DNA from: Deltaproteobacteria bacterium
GTDB taxonomy: Bacteria; Desulfobacterota; Binatia; Bin18
Direction of reading: 5' to 3'
Assembly: GCA_016874775.1 (NCBI GenBank)
Contig: VGTJ01000026.1
Coordinates: 1-42,021, forward strand
Length of the DNA: 42,021 nucleotides
The notes beneath the pieces were generated by a model that saw nothing but the letters and a program-made list of their open reading frames with translations, did not search any database and had not been told where the DNA came from. Positions 22,904 to 33,400 of this stretch are shown in pieces. The stretch's first letter is position 1. Each line of letters opens with the position of its first letter. The position numbers were made by a program, and so were the translations under genes.

Positions 22904-23539
22904 TTACAACAGCCGAAACGAGCGTCGATGGACCGGACATGGGCCCAGGCGACGAATGGCGTCACGATGGGCCGGTGTCCCATACCCCATGTGTCGTGCG
23001 AATCCATACCCAGGGTACTGCACATCGAGTGACATCATCAGCCGATCGCGATGGACTTTCGCAATGATCGACGCAGCAGCGATGGAGTAGATGTCGCGAT
23101 CCCCTTTGATGAAGGTTTTTTGCGGCACCGTGAGGTCTTTCAACGCACGGCCATCAATGAGGACGTGGTCGGGCATGACAGGAAGTTGAGCCAACGCTGA
23201 CCGCATCGCCTTCAGGCCAGCCTGGTAGATGTTAATCTGGTCGATCTCGTCAACTTCGATGACGCCAATACCGATCCCGACAGCGACCGCACGGATCTCC
23301 TGATCCAGCCGTGCGCGGGATTTCAGGGTTAACGTTTTCGAGTCGCGGACATCAGCGGGAAAGTGTGTTGGCAAATCAACGCCTGAGGTAAGGTCTGGAG
23401 GAAAGATAACTGCCGCCGCAACGACTGGTCCTGCCAGTGGCCCCATTCCCACTTCATCAACGCCTGCAATAGCAGAGAGCCCCTGTTGCCACAGAGCCCG
23501 CTCCTCATCGAGTCGAGGCAACATCGTACGGGTTGCCAT
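22904..23539 (-). CDS. rnhB: Ribonuclease HII
   Basis: A 211-residue product. The catalytic acidic residues appear in AGVDEVGMGPLAGPVVAAAV, RDSKTLT and HVLIDGRA, with the late Asp in HRDRLM. It is DEVGMG where most have DEAGRG. It cleaves RNA at RNA-DNA junctions, removing misincorporated ribonucleotides. The C-terminus HRRSFRLL is typical. It lies 61 bases upstream of pdhC and 12 bases after the methyltransferase gene. Confidence 0.95.
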   Translation of the reverse strand: MATRTMLPRLDEERALWQQGLSAIAGVDEVGMGPLAGPVVAAAVIFPPDLTSGVDLPTHFPADVRDSKTLTLKSRARLDQEIRAVAVGIGIGVIEVDEIDQINIYQAGLKAMRSALAQLPVMPDHVLIDGRALKDLTVPQKTFIKGDRDIYSIAAASIIAKVHRDRLMMSLDVQYPGYGFARHMGYGTPAHRDAIRRLGPCPVHRRSFRLL

Positions 23540-23551
23540 GCAAGATCTTGC

Positions 23552-24184
23552 TCACCTCGTAGCTGTCTTCCGTGCCCATACGGCAAAGAGCGGATCAGAA
23601 ATTCCCGGCGTGAGACTAAAGTCGCGAAACTCCGGGGTTTCAAACCCACCGGCATGATCAAAATAGGCGCGGATGAGACTCGCGCGTGCGCCATCACGTA
23701 ACGATTGCCACACGCGTACGGCTTTCGTTGGAAACATACGGTTTGAATACAGAACAAGAAACGGTGCGGACGGCTTCAAGATACGAGCTATCTCAGCAAA
23801 CGTTTCCAGCGGGCGAGTCATGTACTGGATCGAGACCGTGACCACCGCACCACCAAAGGTTTCATCAACAAATGGCAGACGTGGATTCACGTTGAGATCG
23901 TGGACAAAATGCTCATCCAGATCGGGATTATCTGCCATTTCCTCCGCATTGAGACCAAGGCCGACGAGTTTCTGCTTAGCGAACCCTTGAGGGAAGTGTG
24001 AACGCCAACTGCTCATCAAGTCGAGTAACACACCATTGGGCGGTAATATCTCGGCAATCGCCTGACCGGCAGCAGCAATGGCACCATCATCGATATGGAC
24101 CACCTTCCGCGGAGAGGCATAGAACAAAGCATCGTCACTGTCATCCATGCGGTCGAACATTTCGGGGGTAAATGGAGAGGACAT
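23552..24184 (-). CDS. Class I SAM-dependent methyltransferase-like protein
   Basis: A 210-residue product. The SAM-binding core is recognisable though divergent: VLLDLMSSWRSHFPQGF in place of the usual DxGxGxG strand, VGLGLNAEEM for the acidic loop after strand two, HDLNVNPRLPFVDETFGGAVVTVSIQYM for motif II/III, and a typical IARILKPSAPFLVLYSNRMFP post-motif. The substrate is unknown. Loss of the glycine-rich loop (LDLMSSW) is common in a subgroup annotated as 'methyltransferase type 11', so activity is likely but not certain. It is 12 bases ahead of rnhB. Confidence 0.75.
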   Translation of the reverse strand: MSSPFTPEMFDRMDDSDDALFYASPRKVVHIDDGAIAAAGQAIAEILPPNGVLLDLMSSWRSHFPQGFAKQKLVGLGLNAEEMADNPDLDEHFVHDLNVNPRLPFVDETFGGAVVTVSIQYMTRPLETFAEIARILKPSAPFLVLYSNRMFPTKAVRVWQSLRDGARASLIRAYFDHAGGFETPEFRDFSLTPGISDPLFAVWARKTATR

Positions 24185-24195
24185 TTCGATATGAT

Positions 24196-24300
24196 TCCTT
24201 TTCCTTGGAGTGAAGCCCGTGATCCGTAGTGCGTAATGCGTAAGACGTAACCACCCAGCCCTTCCCTTTACGAATTACGGATTCCGCTTTCCGTTTTACG
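24196..24300. repeat. CGTAAT-word iterated inverted repeat
   Basis: GATCCGTAGTGCGTAATGCG and TTACGAATTACGGATTCCGC sit on opposite sides of a short centre. The right end reaches into the stop codon of the SDR gene (TAA at 24296-24298). Confidence 0.65.
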
Positions 24301-25054
24301 TGTACATGCCCCCATTTGGGCTCACAACTTGTCCAGTCAGAAAACTCGCATCTGGTGAAGCCAGGTACGCACACGCTGCCGCGATATCGGCAGGAGCACC
24401 AACCCGACGTACCGGAGAGCGTTGAGCCGTCATATCGATAAATTTCTGCATGCGACCAGTGATACGTCCGTCCTTGAACAAGATCGGGGTGTCGATCAAA
24501 CCAGGCGCAATAGCGTTGACGGTAACCCCCATCGGTCCAAGTTCTTGCGCCAGTGCTCTGGTAAAGCCGATGATGGCCGCTTTGGCCGCAGAATAATGAG
24601 TTAAACCTGCGGCGCCGCCTAAACCGGCAACCGAGGAAATGTTGACTACCCTTCCCCACTTCGCATCGATCATGTCTTGCACACAGGCCTTCGTGCAACT
24701 GAACGTCCCTTTCAGATGAATGGCAATCATCTGATCCCACTGCGCTTCAGTCATCTCCGCTAACGGCACGAACGTTCCGATCCCTGCATCATTCACTAAG
24801 ATCTGAATCGGTCCAAGCTCTTTGCGTGTGAGTTGGACTGCAGCATCAATCTGCGCACGGTTCGTTACGTCAACGTGACAGGCCAGTGCTTTACGGCCTT
24901 GCATGCGGATTTCATCAGCAACGTTTCCCGCACCGGTAAGGTTAATGTCGAAAATAGCGACATTTGCACCTTCACGAGCAAGTCGTAGCGCGATTCCGCG
25001 CCCGATTCCTGAGGCTCCACCAGTTACGACGGCAGTCTTTCCCGCCAAGTTCAT
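24296..25054 (-). CDS. Short-chain dehydrogenase/reductase (FabG-like)
   Basis: A 252-residue product, ATG 25054 after AGGGGAGTG. Cofactor motif TGGASGIGRG at residues 11-20, NDAGIG (NNAG equivalent), catalytic Ser in VNISSVAG, and YSAAK. The end SPNGGMYT is the family's usual finish. It could be a 3-oxoacyl-ACP reductase, but many such genes act on other hydroxyacyl-CoA or alcohol substrates; the lone position without other fatty acid synthesis genes makes fabG itself uncertain. Neighbours give no clear pathway. The stop is supplied by the adjacent repeat. Confidence 0.9.
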   Translation of the reverse strand: MNLAGKTAVVTGGASGIGRGIALRLAREGANVAIFDINLTGAGNVADEIRMQGRKALACHVDVTNRAQIDAAVQLTRKELGPIQILVNDAGIGTFVPLAEMTEAQWDQMIAIHLKGTFSCTKACVQDMIDAKWGRVVNISSVAGLGGAAGLTHYSAAKAAIIGFTRALAQELGPMGVTVNAIAPGLIDTPILFKDGRITGRMQKFIDMTAQRSPVRRVGAPADIAAACAYLASPDASFLTGQVVSPNGGMYT

Positions 25055-25126
25055 GATGACACTCCCCTCTGCTTCCGATCAGTAGAGTACGTTTGGCCCT
25101 GCTGTACCACATCCCCAAGGCTTTTC

Positions 25127-26005
25127 CTACCGCTGGCGAACCTTCGGCATTCGCACTTGCAGCGCCCGCGGTACCGCTCGCAATGTCATGGGTAGCGGAC
25201 CAACATACTCACCATCAGCGAATACCGAACAAGGAGATGCGGCGCTGACCGTAAGCTCGCGTCCACGAATCGAGTCGATCCCGGTCGAATAAATATGCCG
25301 ACCTGCAAAGACGCGCGGGAAGGTGTACAGCAATTCAATTTTTCCCATACCATTGACGATGCAGGCGTCTAGTATCCCATCGTCGGCTCGGGCAGCCGGA
25401 ACTAACGCCATCCCCCGTGCACTACTCCAGGTATTGCCAATCGCAACCAGCCAACTGAAGCACTGTCGTATTTGGCCATCATACTGAATCGTGAATCGCA
25501 CAGGACGATCGAGAAACACGGAGATCACAGTCAAGGCAGTATAGAGTGCACTGACACGAAGCCGTTTGAACTGATTGGCTCGGCGATTGATCTCAGCCGC
25601 AAGCCCAATCACTGCCACCGATAAGAAATAGCGGTCGTTCGCCTGGCCGACGTCGACGCGTTGATCGACACCATCAACGATCACCTCAACTGCCTTGTCT
25701 ATCTCCAGAGGCAATCGTAAGCCTCGGACAAAATCGTTGCCTATGCCCGCAGGAATGATGCCGAGCGTCGTCTCGGTTCCAACTAGAACATTGGCAACCT
25801 GATGTACAAGTCCATCGCCACCAATCGCCACCACACACGGACACCCGTCCTTGACCGCGGCTTGCGCGAGTTTGGTGGGCTCGTCTGGAGTGGCGCTCGC
25901 ACAGAGTTCATGGACAACCCCCCGGGCGTTCAGTATGCGGCTCACCTGTTCAGCGACTTTTGCGCCACGCCCACGACCGGAGGTTGGATTGACGATCAAT
26001 CTCAT
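25127..26005 (-). CDS. Diacylglycerol kinase-family lipid kinase
   Basis: A 292-residue product. It starts MRLIVNPTSGRGRG, the nucleotide-binding start of the DAGK catalytic domain, with VVAIGGDGLVHQVANVL (GGDG motif), LGIIPAGIGNDFVRGL, and a C-terminal domain with the DDGILDACIV motif. Members (YegS, DgkB) phosphorylate diacylglycerol or other lipids at the inner membrane face. The substrate is unassigned. It lies after HMG-CoA reductase with an AT-rich repeat between. Confidence 0.92.
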   Translation of the reverse strand: MRLIVNPTSGRGRGAKVAEQVSRILNARGVVHELCASATPDEPTKLAQAAVKDGCPCVVAIGGDGLVHQVANVLVGTETTLGIIPAGIGNDFVRGLRLPLEIDKAVEVIVDGVDQRVDVGQANDRYFLSVAVIGLAAEINRRANQFKRLRVSALYTALTVISVFLDRPVRFTIQYDGQIRQCFSWLVAIGNTWSSARGMALVPAARADDGILDACIVNGMGKIELLYTFPRVFAGRHIYSTGIDSIRGRELTVSAASPCSVFADGEYVGPLPMTLRAVPRALQVRMPKVRQR

Positions 26006-26009
26006 AAAA

Positions 26010-26103
26010 ATACAAAATTCAAAATGCGACGTTCAAAATGAAGAATACACGGAAATAAATCCTCGTTTGCAATTTTTCATTTTTACTTTTTCATTTTGCA
26101 TTA
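26010..26103. repeat. AT-rich word-iterated inverted repeat, second copy
   Basis: ATACAAAATTCAAAATGCGA and TTGCAATTTTTCATTTTTAC flank the gap between the lipid kinase and HMG-CoA reductase genes. The words differ from those at 19917-20010 but the design is the same. Confidence 0.65.
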
Positions 26104-26105
26104 TC

Positions 26106-27446
26106 TTACCGAACGCCACCGCGCTCGAAATGCGCTTGGAGAAAATTCTCACTTCCCGTCGTTGCCATACTCGCGGCTGCCGACAACTCCAAGCATAACG
26201 CTGTCGCGGCAATGATCTGTGCGAAGCGGTACACTTTTCCCGTGCCAAGGCAATCCATGAGTTGGAGGTAGGCTTGTGCATGGGGTAAGCTGGTTCCGCC
26301 ACCGAGTGTACCAACTTCAAGGCCAGAGAAACGAATAGTGAGGTGAATCCCATCATCGACACGCGTCGCAGTGGCCTGGGTCATGCTACTCGTCCCTACC
26401 ATGCCGAGGTCCTGCCCTGTGGCAGCAAAGATTGCAGCCACAGCCGAGGCCGGAGTAAACGCAAACGATTGCATTCCACTCGCATGGGCCCCATGCAACC
26501 CTGCATGCTCCAAGGCCACAACGCTGTCCGCACTCACCCGTAACACGCGGCGCAGGACAGCACCTGGGAGGGTTGCTTCTGCGACGACCACCTTCCCATG
26601 GCCAGGAAACTGAAAAAACGCGTGACTCGGTTTTTTGTCTCCTCCCATGTTTGTTTCCAAGAACACGTGGAGCGGGGTGATACCTGTTTCACGGGAAAAT
26701 CGCTCAAGCACGAACTGTTGATTCAACGCATAGGCGTTACGAGTCATCATATTTGGCCCACACGCATCACCTGTGGTGAAGCGATACAGGACGTGGCACA
26801 TCGGGCCGATCACATGCGTTTGCACTTCACGTAACACCGCATGAGTACTCATCACTGCAGTTGGAGCCAACGCTTTCTTTTCAGTCTCTCCCGTTGTTCT
26901 GGATTCTTGTGGTGTATGGCGTTTTTCCCGAGCAGATATGGTTAGCCATTTCGCCATCGCCACCGTCTGTGTCTCGATCCACCGCGCAAGACTCAGGGCT
27001 TCTTCGGTGGAACGGAAGACAAAACACGAATCACGCGTCATGCGGTCGGCCAGCACGTAAGTCTTTACTCCACCAGCGAGGGCAACAGCACTAATCCCGC
27101 GCTGGATCGACGCCGACAGTCCACCTTCGGTGTGCACTAGTGGAACAAAGACACGATCATCTTGTCGTGCATCCTCCTGCACCATCCCGTCTCCAGTCAG
27201 CGAATACTGTCCGAGATTAAGCGTGATAGGTCCGACGACACCAACCGGAAGGACCATGTGTCCAGCAAGGCATTCTTGGAAATTCGCCAAGACCTCAGCC
27301 GTAACAGGCCAGGACAGCACATGATGATGAGCCGCATGCCAGTGTGGCAGAGCACGCAAGTGATCTTGTCGTTCAGTGAGCTGTTCGGGGCGATTGGCCC
27401 GAGGCCAATGCGGTAATTGGCGAGAGGTGGAACGCGAGGGTTTCAT
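26106..27446 (-). CDS. Hydroxymethylglutaryl-CoA reductase, divergent
   Basis: A 446-residue product. Matches to class I-like HMG-CoA reductases: LPVGVVGPITLN, the catalytic Glu in HTEGGLSASIQRG, TTGDACGPNMMTRN (DAMGMN position), the Lys in GGDKKPSHAFF, the Asp in GQDLGMVGTSS, and LEVGTLGGGTSLP. The reaction is reduction of HMG-CoA to mevalonate with NAD(P)H, the entry to mevalonate-based isoprenoids. Oddity: where most have ...ALAAGHLVKSH with the catalytic His, this reads ASMATTGSENFLQAHFERG, so the first His is lost or moved. No other mevalonate genes are nearby; the gene may make a special isoprenoid or have changed function. Confidence 0.85.
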   Translation of the reverse strand: MKPSRSTSRQLPHWPRANRPEQLTERQDHLRALPHWHAAHHHVLSWPVTAEVLANFQECLAGHMVLPVGVVGPITLNLGQYSLTGDGMVQEDARQDDRVFVPLVHTEGGLSASIQRGISAVALAGGVKTYVLADRMTRDSCFVFRSTEEALSLARWIETQTVAMAKWLTISAREKRHTPQESRTTGETEKKALAPTAVMSTHAVLREVQTHVIGPMCHVLYRFTTGDACGPNMMTRNAYALNQQFVLERFSRETGITPLHVFLETNMGGDKKPSHAFFQFPGHGKVVVAEATLPGAVLRRVLRVSADSVVALEHAGLHGAHASGMQSFAFTPASAVAAIFAATGQDLGMVGTSSMTQATATRVDDGIHLTIRFSGLEVGTLGGGTSLPHAQAYLQLMDCLGTGKVYRFAQIIAATALCLELSAAASMATTGSENFLQAHFERGGVR

Positions 27447-27525
27447 GGTTGGTTGTACAGGTCATCGTTCTCAGAGGAAAGAAACGGGTAAGGAATGAGT
27501 TTTCGCAATTTCGGCGGCAATATTT

Positions 27526-28290
27526 CTACTCATCGATACTTGGCTCTGCTTCGATCAGGCGCAAGCGACGCGCCTTCTTCTCAATGTCATCACTCACAAT
27601 AGAAATCAGCAGTGCACTATCAAGACCGATGGTATTGGCTTGTTCTTTCAGCGCCCGTTGCATCGCTTTCATCAGCGCCAGCAGTTCGTCACGCATAGTG
27701 AGAAAGCTCGGTGCTCGTTCTGGCTCCTCAGCCAGGATCGTTCTGAGTGATAACTCCGCAAAAGCCAAGTGGCGTGCTTCATCAAGCAGAATGCGACTGG
27801 CAATATGGGAAAACAACGAGCCTGGGTAGAGCTTGGCAAGAATACTATAGAAATGACGTGAGAAGACATCGCTTAACAAAATTCCCCACAGCCATTCTAC
27901 CTTGTCGCGCGATTTGAACAGGCGTGCCTGATAGCGGAAAATTTCCTTGAGGTCCCGGACCTCAAGGGGACGCTGATCGATCTTGTGATAAAACTGGGTC
28001 AAGATTTCGAAGTGACGTGCTTCATCGAGCAGAAAGGTGGCAAGATACAATTGCGCTTCGGTTTGATGGGCAGCAAAAAACTGGGGAATGACAGAACTTG
28101 CCCCAAGCATTGCGGTCTGTTCCCCCAGGTAAATCGGGGTTAAGACATGCGCTAGAGCGCGTTGTTCACACGCGTCCAATAACACCGGGCGCTCCCACTC
28201 AAGCTGAGCGGCAGACCATTGCCCTTCCACTCCTTTGCGGAACAGGCCCATCACCTTCGTATCTTCGACACGCGGAAACACCCGGATCAC
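27526..28290 (-). CDS. Ferritin-like diiron (R2-like) protein
   Basis: A 254-residue all-helical protein. Metal ligands can be read as Glu in IYLGEQTAM, the first pair in LLDEARHFE, a further Glu in the third helix, and the last pair in LLDEARHLAF. Two DEARH motifs are the mark of ribonucleotide reductase R2-like and related diiron oxidases. The first helix (LFRKGVEGQWSAAQLEWE) resembles the R2-like ligand-binding oxidase group. It lacks R2 length and there is no nrdA, so it is not a ribonucleotide reductase. A diiron or Mn/Fe oxidase with unknown substrate is the best call. The start is GTG 28290 after GGGGTGG; ATG at TKVMG is a possible later start. Confidence 0.8.
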   Translation of the reverse strand: MIRVFPRVEDTKVMGLFRKGVEGQWSAAQLEWERPVLLDACEQRALAHVLTPIYLGEQTAMLGASSVIPQFFAAHQTEAQLYLATFLLDEARHFEILTQFYHKIDQRPLEVRDLKEIFRYQARLFKSRDKVEWLWGILLSDVFSRHFYSILAKLYPGSLFSHIASRILLDEARHLAFAELSLRTILAEEPERAPSFLTMRDELLALMKAMQRALKEQANTIGLDSALLISIVSDDIEKKARRLRLIEAEPSIDE

Positions 28291-28405
28291 AATCCACCCC
28301 TCTCGGCTCTCAGGTTGCTCCTACGGCAACGCACAAGATCCCTCTCCACTAGTTAAACTACGTGTCGCCTTTACGCAAATAGTGTGGAGCACCTGCTCGC
28401 CTCTC

Positions 28406-29068
28406 TCAACTCCTGGTTGCCTCGGTCTTTCGTTCCTGCACTGTGTATCGCTGTTGCAGCTCAGGACTTCCCCCTCGAGTTTCCGGTGCGATCTGCAACG
28501 GCGGCTCTTCTTCCTGCGCATGGAGCCACTGAAACGCCCGCGCCAAATACTGTAGTCCTGATACCGCCGTCGCCCCACCAGCGAGCGCTAATGTGCCGTA
28601 CCACAACAACGAGAATCTCCATTCGGGATTATGCAACGCTACGAGTGTCTGCGTCACCGTCAGCAATTGGAAAAAGGTACACGCCTTACCAATAAACGTC
28701 GGCCTGATCACGATCGACCGGCCAGTGATCATGAATAAGACACCAAATCCGAGCAGGATAATGACATCACGACTAATGACCAGGATCGCTAACCAGTGGG
28801 GAATGAATCCCAAGAAGGTCAAAATCAGAAAGGAGCTGACCAGGAGGAGTTTGTCAGCTAAAGGGTCGATGTACGAACCCAAGGTGGTACGAGAATCCGT
28901 CAGGCGGGCAATCGCACCATCAAGCGAATCCGTGATACCAGCTAACGCAAAAACCACCAGCGCTTCCGAATAACGCCCATCAGTCAGAAGAATGAGAAAA
29001 AGCGGAATGGCCCCAATGCGTAGTAGGGTTAGGCAGTTCGGCAAATTCAGGATTTCTGAAGGAATCAA
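28406..29068 (-). CDS. CDP-alcohol phosphatidyltransferase (PgsA-like)
   Basis: A 220-residue membrane protein with the full family signature DSLDGAIARLTDSRTTLGSY...DPLADK (DG-AR-G-D-D). The PNCLTLLRIGAIPLFLIL start is typical of phosphatidylglycerophosphate synthase, but relatives make other phospholipids. It transfers a phosphatidyl group from CDP-diacylglycerol to an alcohol at the inner membrane. The start appears to be TTG 29068. The C-terminal tail (LHAQEEEPPLQIAPETRGG) is charged and likely cytosolic. It follows hflX by 26 bases, probably in the same operon. Confidence 0.85.
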   Translation of the reverse strand: MIPSEILNLPNCLTLLRIGAIPLFLILLTDGRYSEALVVFALAGITDSLDGAIARLTDSRTTLGSYIDPLADKLLLVSSFLILTFLGFIPHWLAILVISRDVIILLGFGVLFMITGRSIVIRPTFIGKACTFFQLLTVTQTLVALHNPEWRFSLLWYGTLALAGGATAVSGLQYLARAFQWLHAQEEEPPLQIAPETRGGSPELQQRYTVQERKTEATRS

Positions 29069-29094
29069 AACAGCTCTTTCTGCGCCACTATAAT

Positions 29095-30486
29095 CTATAC
29101 CGCCTCTGATGGTGTCTCTGCCAGCCGCTTTCGTAACTGCCCGGCAACCTTTTTGGAAACCAGTGCGGTTACTGAGACTGCTGTCTCAGAGTACGCCTCT
29201 TCTACCACTTTGCCAGAGCGACGCAACCACGCCAGCAATTGTCCCGCGCTCAACGGCAGTTCGCAGTGAATCATTTCGCGGCTTTGCTCGAAATAATGGT
29301 CGAGTGCTAACAAGAGCTGCGGTACCCCTTCCCCGGTTCGCGCCGAGATGCCAAAGACCTGCCCCTCACCGTGCGAATTCGCAGCCTGATGCAACAAGAG
29401 CCGAGGAGAGTTTTCAGCGTCTTCGTCCGCAGGAAGACGGTCGAGCTTATTCAATACCGTCAGCGTTGGTTTCTCTCCAGCTGCCAATTCCACCAACACC
29501 TGTTCAACCACGTGCTGTTGGTCTTCCCAACGAGGATGGGTCGCGTCAATGACGTGAAGTAGCACATCCGCAGTTCGTACCTCTTCCAGCGTACTCTTGA
29601 ACGCATCGACGAGTTGATGTGGAAGTTTGTTAATGAAACCCACCGTATCAGTCACGAGTATGGGTTGTCCGCCAGGCAGGTCCACCCGGCGACTGGTGGG
29701 GTCGAGCGTCGCAAACAGTTTGTCTTCAACCAGCACGCCAGCGCGGGTTAAGGTATTCATTAACGTGGACTTCCCAGCGTTGGTATACCCAACCAAAGCG
29801 ACAGTCGGAAACGGCACGCGCTCACGTTCTTGACGCTGTAGGGAGCGAGTCCGTTCAACATCATGGAGGCGGCGTTTTAAGGTTGATATGCGCTCACGAA
29901 TACGACGACGGTCAACTTCCAATTGTGTCTCACCAGGGCCACGCGTGCCAACGCCACCGCCACCTAAACGCGAAAGATGGGACCATTGGCGTGTCAGTCG
30001 CGGCTGTAAGTATTCAAGCTGGGCGAGTTCAACTTGCAGCTTACCGGCTAAACTCTGCGCTCGCTGCGCAAAGATATCGAGAATCAACTGGCTACGGTCG
30101 ATGACTTTCACTCCCAGTGCTTTTTCCAGATTCCGCTGTTGCGCTGGAGAAAGATCATCATCAAAAATGACAGCGTTGGCTTTGGTATCGATCACCAGCT
30201 CTTTCACCTCATACACTTTACCCGAGCCAATGAAAGTAGCGGGATGAATACCGTCACGTAACGGTTGGCTGATCGTGCCCATCACTGTCAACCCAGCCGT
30301 ATCACTCAGGCGTGCCAACTCCTCAAGTGAATCCTCGGCCAAAAACTGGACGCCGTTAGCAGTGCGGGTATCGGACCGCGAGCGTTCCACCCCAACTAAG
30401 ACGACTCGCTCCGGTCCAGGCTGAGAGGTGTAGTAATAACCCGCCTTGGGATCAATGCTGTCGGTAAGGTCGCGTTGTCGTCCCAT
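29095..30486 (-). CDS. hflX: HflX-family GTPase
   Basis: A 463-residue product. An N-terminal domain (VLVGVERSR..., [52 protein letters not shown]) is followed by a coiled region with the glycine-rich [16 protein letters not shown], then the G domain: G1 [10 protein letters not shown]3 DTVGFI, and G4 NKLD. HflX rescues stalled ribosomes by splitting them. The gap to dnaE is eight bases, so translation is probably coupled. A C-terminal extension of about 80 residues is normal for the family. Confidence 0.96.
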   Translation of the reverse strand: MGRQRDLTDSIDPKAGYYYTSQPGPERVVLVGVERSRSDTRTANGVQFLAEDSLEELARLSDTAGLTVMGTISQPLRDGIHPATFIGSGKVYEVKELVIDTKANAVIFDDDLSPAQQRNLEKALGVKVIDRSQLILDIFAQRAQSLAGKLQVELAQLEYLQPRLTRQWSHLSRLGGGGVGTRGPGETQLEVDRRRIRERISTLKRRLHDVERTRSLQRQERERVPFPTVALVGYTNAGKSTLMNTLTRAGVLVEDKLFATLDPTSRRVDLPGGQPILVTDTVGFINKLPHQLVDAFKSTLEEVRTADVLLHVIDATHPRWEDQQHVVEQVLVELAAGEKPTLTVLNKLDRLPADEDAENSPRLLLHQAANSHGEGQVFGISARTGEGVPQLLLALDHYFEQSREMIHCELPLSAGQLLAWLRRSGKVVEEAYSETAVSVTALVSKKVAGQLRKRLAETPSEAV

Positions 30487-30494
30487 AGGTATCT

Positions 30495-33400
30495 TTAGCG
30501 AAACGACGCCACTCCGCTGCCAAATAAGCGCTCTACCGCCACCAGCATCGCACGGGTCGGCGCGACGCTCAGGTCCTGCGGTAAGGCGATGATGGTCTCG
30601 GTGTAGTCCGGCCGCAACAAATGAAGATACGTCTGGCAGTTCCCCAAATGTTGCTGCAACACATCCTTTAACGCGACCATATCTTCTCTGGTCGCCACAT
30701 CGGCGGGCACCTGGATATGTACTTGCTTCACTTCGTTCGTCGCGACCGATTCGAGCGGTACCACTTCATTCGCGATCACCTGACACCGGTCTTCATCAAC
30801 ATCCAGCGTGCCACTCAAACACACAGGCTGATCGGCATGAATCGTCGCTTCATGTTGACGATACGCTTCAGGCCAAACGATGACTTCAACCACCCCTTCT
30901 TTATCTTCTAAAGTGAAGGTCGCGTAGCGGTCCCCCTTCTTATTGTTCTTGAGCTTCAATGAATGCACCACGCCAGCGAGCTTGACCTTCTCTTGATGCT
31001 GCCGCGTACCAAGAGACTCGGTCGTTAATGACACTACGCCATGGAGGCGCCCCACATACTTGTCGAGCGGATGGCCGGTAATGAAAAATCCGAGCGTCTC
31101 TCGCTCGTTTTTCAGTTTGTCAGTATCGCTCCACTCTTCGATCTTCGGCAGTTCTGCACGGCCATTGCCATTCTTTGTCGGCAGGCTGGCAAAGAGCCCA
31201 AGCTGATTGGCGTTACTCTCACCCTTCGCTTCTTGGTCCGCCTTTTTCATCGCCGGTTCGATCTCGGCGAAAAGCTGCGCGCGCGAGACTTTGAACGAAT
31301 CAAGCGCTCCACACTTAACGAGACTTTCCAGCACGCGTTTGTTGACCTGCGAACCTCGCACGCGTGAACAAAATTCGTGCAGATCAGTGAACGGACCGTC
31401 CTGGCGGGCAACTTGCATCGCTTCGATAGCCTTTGAGCCAATTCCTTTAACCGCCCCAAGACCGAAACGAATCGTTTCGCCACTGACAGTGAAGCCTTCA
31501 TCGCTCTCATGGACGTCTGGCGGTAACACCGGAATATCTTGCAAGCGGCACTCAGCGATATTCTTATAGGTCTTGTTGGTATCGCCCATCTCAAGGCTCA
31601 TGAGCGCGGCCATGAACTCCTGTGGGTAATGCGACTTGAGATACGCAGTCTGATAGGAAATCAACGCATAGGCAGCTGCGTGTGATTTGTTAAAGCCATA
31701 TGCCGCAAACGTCTCCATCTGATCGAAGATTTCACCCGCGAGTTTCTCGGGGATCTTCTGATTGGTCGTGCCCTTGAGGAATCGCGCACGCTCTTCCTGC
31801 ATCACTTCCTTTTTCTTTTTACCCATCGCGCGCCGCAGGTTATCGGCATCTTCAAGACTGTATCCTGCCAAGACCTGGGCAATCTGCATGACCTGCTCCT
31901 GATAGATGGTCACGCCGTAGGTCTCTTTCAGCACTGGTTCGAGCAACTTGTGCGAATAAGAAATCTGCTCTTTGCCGTGCTTGCGTTTGATGAACTGTTC
32001 CGCCGCACCGCTATCCAGCGGTCCGGGACGAAACAAGGCGATCACGGCGATGATATCCTCAAAGCTGCTCGGCTTAAGCTGAGTGATGAGTTTACGAATC
32101 CCGCTGCCTTCCATCTGGAAGACACCCACAGTTTCACCGCGAGTGAGATCTTGATAGGTCTTTTTGTCATCGATGCGTAGCGTACTCAAATCGACATCGA
32201 CCCCACGACTCTTCTTGATGCGCTTTACTGTGTCATCAAGTAACGTCAGGGTTTTCAATCCGAGGAAGTCAAATTTGATTAACCCAATGGTATCGACATC
32301 AGGACCGGAATACTGCGTGAGCACGTTGCCTTCTTTATCAACGAACAGCGGAATGTGCTCAACCAATGGCGCCGGTGAGATCACAATGCCAGCAGCATGC
32401 TTTGAAGCATGACGCAGCAGGCCTTCGAGCTTCAGCGCATAATCGAACAGCTTCTTTTCTTTGTCCCCCTTATCGCGCAGCTCGCGCAGCCGCGGCTCCA
32501 TCTCCATCGCCGCTTCTAGAGGAAAGTCTTTGCCCTGCTTCGGCGCTGGATAGAGTTTCGCGATACGATCGGTGTCACCATAGGAAAATTCCAGCACGCG
32601 ACCGACATCTTTTATCGCTTGTTTGCCTTTGAGCGTTCCAAAGGTGATGATCTGGGCAACTTTGTCGGACCCGTATTTCTCCTTGATATAACGAATGACT
32701 TCATCGCGACGTTCGAAACAAAAATCGACGTCGATATCAGGCATGCTCTTACGGCCAGGATTCAAGAACCGCTCAAAGAGCAGTTGGTAACGAATCGGAT
32801 CGACATCAGTAATTTTCGTGGAGTAGGCAACAAGACAACCAGCAGCCGAGCCACGACCTGGACCAACAGGAATGCCTTGCGACTTGGCATAACCAATGAA
32901 GTCAGAGACGATGAGGAAGTACCCAGAGAACCCCATCTTCTCGATGACTTGCAGTTCAAACTCCAAACGATCGTAGTACTCTTGCTCTTTTTCAGCATTC
33001 CACTCAGGCGTATAGGCACGAATCTGCTCGAACCGTTCCTCAAGTCCAGCCCGAGCTTTCTTCTTCAATGCTTCTTCAAGCGTCTCTTTCTTCGGAACAT
33101 CGTAGACAGGAAACAGGAAGTTCCCAAAGGAGAGTTCCAAGTTGCAGCGACTGGCTACCTCGACCGTATTGGCAATCGCCTCTGGGCAGTGAGAAAACTC
33201 GGCCAGCATCTCTTCCGGCGACTTCACATAGAGTTGGTTCGTCCCAAAGCGCCAGCGTTTCTCATCGGACCAGACTTTGCCACTCTGCACACACAGCAAA
33301 ACTTCATGCGCCTCGGCATCTTCAGCTTTGAGATAATGACAATCATTCGTTGCAACCAAGGGGAGCGCTAACTGACGCGAGAGTTCAATCAGGGCAGGAT

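Noticed and set aside
27526-28290. Ribonucleotide reductase beta subunit
   Set aside because: Too short, lacks the radical-transfer tail, and no alpha subunit is nearby; only the diiron core is shared.
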